Shown here: positions 59,053 through 64,000 of the stretch, in pieces
Numbering within the stretch: the stretch's first letter is position 1
Layout of the letters: each line of letters begins with the position of its first letter
Origin: Brachynemurus nebulosus
Lineage: Eukaryota; Arthropoda; Insecta; Neuroptera; Myrmeleontidae
NCBI GenBank assembly: GCA_035578155.1
Contig: JAPWDM010000001.1
Span: forward strand, 5,460,172 to 5,524,171
Reading direction: 5' to 3'
Length of the DNA stretch: 64,000 bases
Notes under the pieces: generated by a model
Database searches by the model: none
What the model saw: the letters and a program-made list of their open reading frames with translations, nothing else
Told to the model about the DNA's origin: nothing
Translations under genes and position numbers: made by a program

Positions 59053-60228
59053 ATCAAATTTTTCTCGAAAGACTAAAATAAAAATAAAAAAAATTGTTTA
59101 CTTTTAAATACAATTCTTAACTAAATTTACTATTTGTAAAGTAGGTACAATACATAAAATCAGAGAATTTTAGTGACAAATCTGACAATCTTATATTTAT
59201 ATTTAATAAATAGACAAAATATTCAAGATTATACAAAAATTCAAAGAAATGAAATTATTAAATAAATATCTAAAAGTTTTAAAATAAAATTACTAAGACA
59301 AAGAAGAAGTGAATTAAATAGCATTTGAAATGTTGCTTTTCCACAACATAAAAACTAAATATCGTAAATATTAAATAGAAAATTGATATTCGACTAAAAG
59401 TTTTGAAAATTTATTCAATAACATTATATTTTTTGTATTTCTGGCGATAAAATTACTATCTGTTGAAAGTGCCAGCACAGTAGGCTGGTTTTTATTAAAG
59501 ACTAACATTATAAATACTATGCCCAAATTTCATCATGCCAACTTACTTTTAGGCAGAAGCGTAACTACGATTTTTGCGGCCAAGAGCCATTTTCACTCAA
59601 GCGCCCTCGTCTCATCAGCCCATTTTTCTCCAAAATTGTAGTTAAAGAACAACAAAATCATTTTCCCTTTTCCTCTAAAAATACCGGTGGTGAGCAAAAA
59701 AACAAGACTTTCTAACTTCCCGTCTTTTTAAGTAATTGAATCAATCAATTAATTGTAGCCCGAAAATAACAGTGGAATAGGACTTTGCAATCCTTAAAAT
59801 TGCATTCTATGATCCTTATTGAATTCCTTAAAATATTTCGGTGCACAGCATATATTACATAACACGCCGAGTTGGTTTGACACTGTAGATCCATATGATG
59901 AACTTCCCAATATTTCGAAAAAAAAGAAAATTGCACATAACCAAATAAAATCAAATTCTAAAAGCTACTTTTTCGGTAGTGTTTCTATTTGTCAAATAAA
60001 GAAAGAAATTTCATTCAATTCGAATCGTCCGTTTCTATGAAATTTCTTTAAGATTATATTGACGTTAATATGCTTCAGTTAGTACCGCAACGTAGCCTAT
60101 ATTATTTTTAATTAACGAGATATTGAGCAGGAAAATTATCTCGTACATTTTTTTTTTAAAAATAGTGTAAAAGCAATCATCCCGAAACATAAATTTTTAG
60201 TAAATTTTTACTTTGATTTTCCGACATA
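59050..60228. other. AT-rich DNA; possible hAT end at 59554
   Basis: CAGAAGCGTAACTACGATTT near 59554 followed by 'GCGGCCAAGAGCC' resembles a hAT left end, but no partner was found. Confidence 0.4.
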
Positions 60229-61591
60229 CAAGGAAAGGGCAAGAAGTCGAAAATTCAAAAAAATCTGAAACTTTGTCAGTATGTAGAGAGTGGCTATCTA
60301 ATAACATAAAAAATATCAGTTGCTGCTAAAAAACGTTTTTAAGGGGTGAAACATCCCCTCAAAGTAGGAACTCAAAAATTTAAAAATCGATGAAATTTTG
60401 TTTATACGTACCTTAAAAAGTTCTAGTAACAAATATAACATTATTTTTTGCATTTACACATTTTAAGGGTTGAAACCACCCCTCAACTGTGTACTTAAAA
60501 ATTTAAAAATTGACGATATTTTCTTTATATTTATAATACAGAGCTCGAATACCTAATAAATATAACACTATTTTTTGCATCTACAAATTTTTAGGGGTTG
60601 AAACCACCCCTTCATATGTGTACTTTAAAATTTATAAATTGATGATAATTTGTTTATATATACTATATAGTGCTCTAGTAATAAATATAACATTATTTTT
60701 TGCATCTATAAATTTTTAGGGCTTGAAACTACCCCTTCATATGTGTATATATATTATACAGAGCTCTAGTAATAAATATAACATTATTTTTTGCATCCAA
60801 AAATTTCGTTAACTTTTGTTTCTAATTTCCAATTTGGAAAGGATATGTCACCCCTATAAATGTATGGAAGCCAAAAAAAAAATTATTAATTCATTTTTAT
60901 GTGATATATTATGTGAATAAAATCTCGGAGTTTTTAAATTTTCAAGTCGACAGGTGAAGGCGTGGCTTCACCCCCTTAAAAATGTGTGGTATAAAAAATA
61001 ATATACTTATTATTGTTACTAAAATTCTTTATATAGGTATGTAAATAAAATTTCGTCAATTTTAAATTTTCTAATCACACACTTGAACGGGTGGTTTCAT
61101 CCCTTAAAAATGTGTGGACGCAAAAAATAATGTTATATTTATTATTAGAATTTCGTATAATGTGTAAAAACAAAATATCGACAATTTTTAATTTTTTAGG
61201 TAAGCACTTGAAGGGGTGGTTTCAACCCTTGAAAATTTGTGGATGCAAAAAATAATGTTATATTTATTACTAGAGCTCTGTATAGTATATATAAACAAAA
61301 TATCATCAATTTTTAAATTTTTAAGTACACAGTTGAGGGGTGGTTTCAACCCTTAAAAATGTGTAAATGCAAAAAATAATGTTATATTTGTTACTAGAAC
61401 TTTTTAAGGTACGTATAAACAAAATTTCATCGATTTTTAAATTTTTGAGTTCCTACTTTGAGGGGATGTTTCACCCCTTAAAAACGTTTTTTAGCAGCAA
61501 CTGATATTTTTTATGTTATTAGATAGCCACTCTCTACATACTGACAAAGTTTCAGATTTTTTTGAATTTTCGACTTCTTGCCCTTTCCTTG
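60229..61591. repeat. 1.36-kb palindrome made of ~124-bp tandem units
   Basis: 60229-60900 and 60915-61591 are inverted copies, almost identical in their outer ~300 bp (ends CAAGGAAAGGGCAAGAAGTC) and more diverged inward. Each arm is itself an array: the hairpin word GGGGTTGAAACCACCCC or a variant recurs near 60338, 60464, 60590, 60714 and 60838, then in mirror order near 60957, 61081, 61205, 61333 and 61455. Units also share 'TAATAAATATAACATTATTT' and 'ACAGAGCTC'. The flanks read TA and TT, so a TA target is possible but unproven. No ORF. Confidence 0.9.
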
Positions 61592-61677
61592 TTAGTAAAA
61601 TCCTAACAAATATAAAAAATATGGAAATGAGTTTGTTTGTTTGACTTTCTTTCGCCTCAACCGCTTAACCAGTCGAC

Positions 61678-61896
61678 TTTCAGCTTTACACAGAGTCAGG
61701 GCCGAATTTACCATACGCGCCTCCCTGGGCACCATGAAAAATGCCGCCCCTTTCAGCTTTACACAAAGTCAAGGCCAGATTTATCATTAGTGCCTCCCTG
61801 GACACCGTGAAAAACGCCGCCCCTTTCAGCTTTACACAGAGTCAGGGCCGGATTTACCATTAGTGCCTCCCTGGGCACCGTGAAAAATGCCGCCCC
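61678..61896 (+). repeat. 73-bp tandem triplication across a MITE junction
   Basis: Three 73-bp units (61678-61750, 61751-61823, 61824-61896), each starting TTTCAGCTTTACACA and ending GAAAAATGCCGCCCC. Each unit holds 19 bp of flank including the TSD plus the first 54 bp of the MITE. Confidence 0.95.
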
Positions 61897-62070
61897 TGGA
61901 AAAAATAAGTGACGAGCAAAGAAAAAAAAGGACAAAACAAAAATTTCTTAATAACCTTTTTAACTTTTCATTACAAAAAATAAGTGACGAGCAAAAAAAA
62001 TGCCAAATTGTTCCAAATTTTGACGCCCTGGGCACTAGCCTCACATGTCTCTAGTGTAAATCCAGCACTA
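61843..62070. mobile_element. hAT-type MITE (228 bp), same family as 10802-10965
   Basis: The left end is CAGGGCCGGATTTACC and the right end reverse-complemented is TAGTGCTGGATTTACAC. A perfect 8-bp TSD, CACAGAGT, lies at 61835-61842 and 62071-62078. It aligns in inverse orientation with 10802-10965. Confidence 0.93.
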
Positions 62071-62189
62071 CACAGAGTAAATGCTAGTATCTTCCATGTA
62101 GTGTGAAGTTGATTAAAAAAAATTTCTCATTAGAACCATCAAATATTACAAATAATCATATTTTTGTAATTACGACAGTCTAACAATAT

Positions 62190-63045
62190 AAAAATGAAAT
62201 CCTTACTAATATTATAAATGCGAAAGTGAGTTTGTTTGTTTGTTTGTTTGTTTGTTTGTTTGACTTGCTTTCACGCCTCAACAACTTAACCAACCAACTT
62301 GAAACTTTGCACAGACGTTGCTTGCGAACCAGAGACGGTCATAGGCTACTTTTTATTTCGGGAAAATATTTCATTCCCGAGGGAAAATGCATTAAATTAC
62401 AACAGCTGACTATTAAAAAACGGATAAATGGTTTTAAACTTTGTATATTGCTAACAGAAGGGATGAGAAAGGACACAAACTACTTTATACCGCGGGAAAT
62501 TTCCCATGGGAAATTTCATTCCTGTGGAAAAATATATTTTAAATGAAACAAAAAATGATGATAGACAAATATGGCGATATACAGCGATAAACATAGGTTA
62601 TCTTTTATCCCGATAAAATATCTCACTCCTGAGAGAAAATGTATTTAAAACGAAACAATGAAATAACAACTGCCTATTAAAGAAAAGTATGATTGATTTC
62701 AAACTTTGCACATTGTTTACAGAGACGATGAGAAAGGACACAGACTACTTTCTATCTCGGGAAAATATCTAGCTCCCGTAGAAAGTCTTATTCCCGTGGG
62801 AAAATATATATTTAAAACAGTATAAAAAAGAATTATTGATTTCATTTGAACTTGGCATGTTGTTAAAGGAATGTTATAGTATATTTTTAACCCGGGGAAA
62901 ATATTGTATTTCTGTGGGAAAATTCCAAAGAAAAAAGTAACAGTACCTACTCGACGGGCAATAGCGACGTGATGAAAGTACACTTTATATGTTTTAACTG
63001 AATGCCATAATTTTAAATTCCACGCGGGCAAAGCCGCGGGTAAAT
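62190..63045. mobile_element. Widespread arthropod repeat (GTTTG type) with ~130-bp internal units
   Basis: Starts 'CTAATATTATAAATGCGAAA' with a (GTTT)n run (62228-62261), ends 'CACGCGGGCAAAGCCGCGGG' near 63040. It has about five units with 'AAACTTTGCACATTG', 'GATGAGAAAGGACACA.ACTA' and 'CGGGAAAATAT...CCCGTGGGAAA' at about 62310, 62433, 62560, 62700 and 62835. It appears to be the opposite orientation of the pattern at 53493-54055. The 154-codon minus-strand frame is an artefact. Confidence 0.75.
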
Positions 63046-63094
63046 GGTAGTAATTTATAACTGCGAAAATATTTGGAAGACAAAACCTGTTTAG

Positions 63095-63183
63095 AAGAAA
63101 CCTTGGTGCTAAGAAGATTTTTGGAACACATGGACAAAATTTCAAATCCTTATAATAATGGCTCCTCAACATTACTATCACGG
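63095..63183 (+). other. Possible internal exon (weak)
   Basis: 'CCTGTTTAG' at 63086-63094 could be an acceptor and 'CGG|GTACGT' at 63184 a donor. The frame between reads EETLVLRRFLEHMDKISNPY then NNGSSTLLSR, a more protein-like composition than its surroundings. The acceptor has a weak pyrimidine tract and no family is recognised. Confidence 0.22.
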
Positions 63184-63189
63184 GTACGT

Positions 63190-64000
63190 TGCAATAACTT
63201 ACAATCCTGGCATTATTTTTACATTTGTTCTATCTATTCTCCATATAAATACAAAATACAATACTTTTCAGCGCTACCACCATCTATAAGAGTAAGAGTT
63301 AATTCTAACTCTTACTGTAACGCCAGATTTCCAATAGTCGATATTTTGATGATTATAACTTATTTACTATTTAATTTCCAGAAATCGAGCAAATATAAAA
63401 TTTTCAGAAAGCTGTTCTTAAACTCGTTTCTGTTTTAAAATTTGTTGCTTGACAGATTTTACAGTCGAACGCTTCATTTATGCATTTGATATCCAGATTA
63501 GCTATTTCATCACTGGATGAATTTGGAACAGATTTTCAGTTGCACCATTTCATTCATATAAAAAAAATAGTATATAATCACATTTTTCATGAAATTTTAT
63601 TGTATCTATAGATTGTATGGTCATATATGTACAGTTATTAAACAAAACATTTTAAAGATACTCTATGCTACGTATATAATTTATCCAAAATATCTATAGA
63701 TATGAATAGGATTATATTTAAATTTTAAATTTAGCCGTTTATAAGCAATATTAAAAAATTTTTTTAACAATCAACAAGCACCAAACATATAATAAAAATA
63801 AATACTCACTCTGTAGTTACCTTATACCAATATAACCAAAAAAAAAACACTTATCGATGAAAAAAGTATTTAATCTATAGCTATACAAATGTCGAAAATT
63901 TGATCTAAATTAGTACATTATGTCAACTTAACTACTAACAAATATGTCCGCCGAGGAAAAGCACCGTCGCTTAACATGTCAGAACATACAGACAAAAATT
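63190..64000. other. AT-rich DNA, nothing recognised
   Basis: No supported feature to the window end. Confidence 0.6.

Larger units (their letters stand above)
61620..62190. mobile_element. Fragment of GTTTG repeat carrying a hAT MITE
   Basis: 'GAGTTTGTTTGTTTGACTTT' and 'GCCTCAACCGCTTAACCAG' at 61630-61675 match the start of the element at 62190, so this is a truncated copy of the same repeat, into which the MITE at 61843 inserted. The piece beyond 62078 is AT-rich. Confidence 0.65.

Noticed and set aside
60338..61480. CRISPR-like array
   Set aside because: The regular spacing comes from homologous ~124-bp units, not unique spacers, and the array is palindromic in a eukaryotic context.
62717..63181. 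154-codon minus-strand protein
   Set aside because: Most of it is the reverse of the GTTTG-type repeat with its tandem units; no domain is visible.

Overview
This window looks like non-genic DNA from an arthropod, most probably an insect. It is strongly AT-rich, has no long intact reading frame and no rRNA, tRNA, CRISPR or bacterial operon signals, and it is dense with eukaryotic transposable elements. The order of the insect cannot be fixed from the sequence alone. I found no confidently identifiable host gene; four short splice-bounded, exon-like segments are listed at low confidence.

Layout. 1-1.2 kb: a nearly intact Tc1-type DD34E transposase with two in-frame stops, followed by a (TA)n tract. 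1.6-6.4 kb: degenerate tandem repeats, a tRNA-derived SINE fragment and two hAT-type MITEs with target-site duplications (TSDs). 7.4-8.1 kb: the C-terminal end of a Penelope-like retroelement with a GIY-YIG endonuclease (minus strand). 9.1-11 kb: two more hAT MITEs. 11.4-15.6 kb: an inverted pair of TGACGTCA-bearing repeats and a 1.15-kb TA-flanked foldback element with a second hairpin inside. 16.9-18.8 kb: a decayed I-type LINE with RT, RNase H and a zinc knuckle. 22-29 kb: TTAA-flanked MITEs, including a piggyBac-like one, and several hAT or foldback MITEs. 31-34 kb: a microsatellite-carrying MITE copy and another TTAA-flanked element. 38.2-39.6 kb: a cluster of tRNA-derived SINEs, one interrupted by a 300-bp hAT MITE with a perfect 8-bp TSD. 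40.6-42.3 kb: a 1.7-kb inverted-repeat element with 48-bp termini and an 8-bp TSD. 44.8-46.6 kb: an element with ~300-bp inverted arms, a 4-unit tandem array and a possible Penelope N-terminal fragment. 51.6-57.6 kb: a hAT MITE, a widespread arthropod repeat, two copies of a 'CTGCGACAGGGG' MITE and a Harbinger-like palindromic MITE. 60.2-61.6 kb: a 1.36-kb near-perfect palindrome whose arms are each a ~124-bp tandem array. 61.6-63.0 kb: nested repeats, including a hAT MITE whose left junction was tandemly triplicated.

The elements do not form a pathway. What they record is serial insertion: autonomous families (Tc1, LINE, Penelope) are present only as decayed copies, while short non-autonomous elements dominate. 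The most notable structures are the palindromic tandem array at 60.2-61.6 kb, the unclassified inverted-repeat element at 40.6-42.3 kb, the nested foldback at 14.5-15.6 kb and the MITE-junction triplication at 61.7-61.9 kb. Long stretches between these features are AT-rich DNA in which I see nothing beyond short homopolymers.
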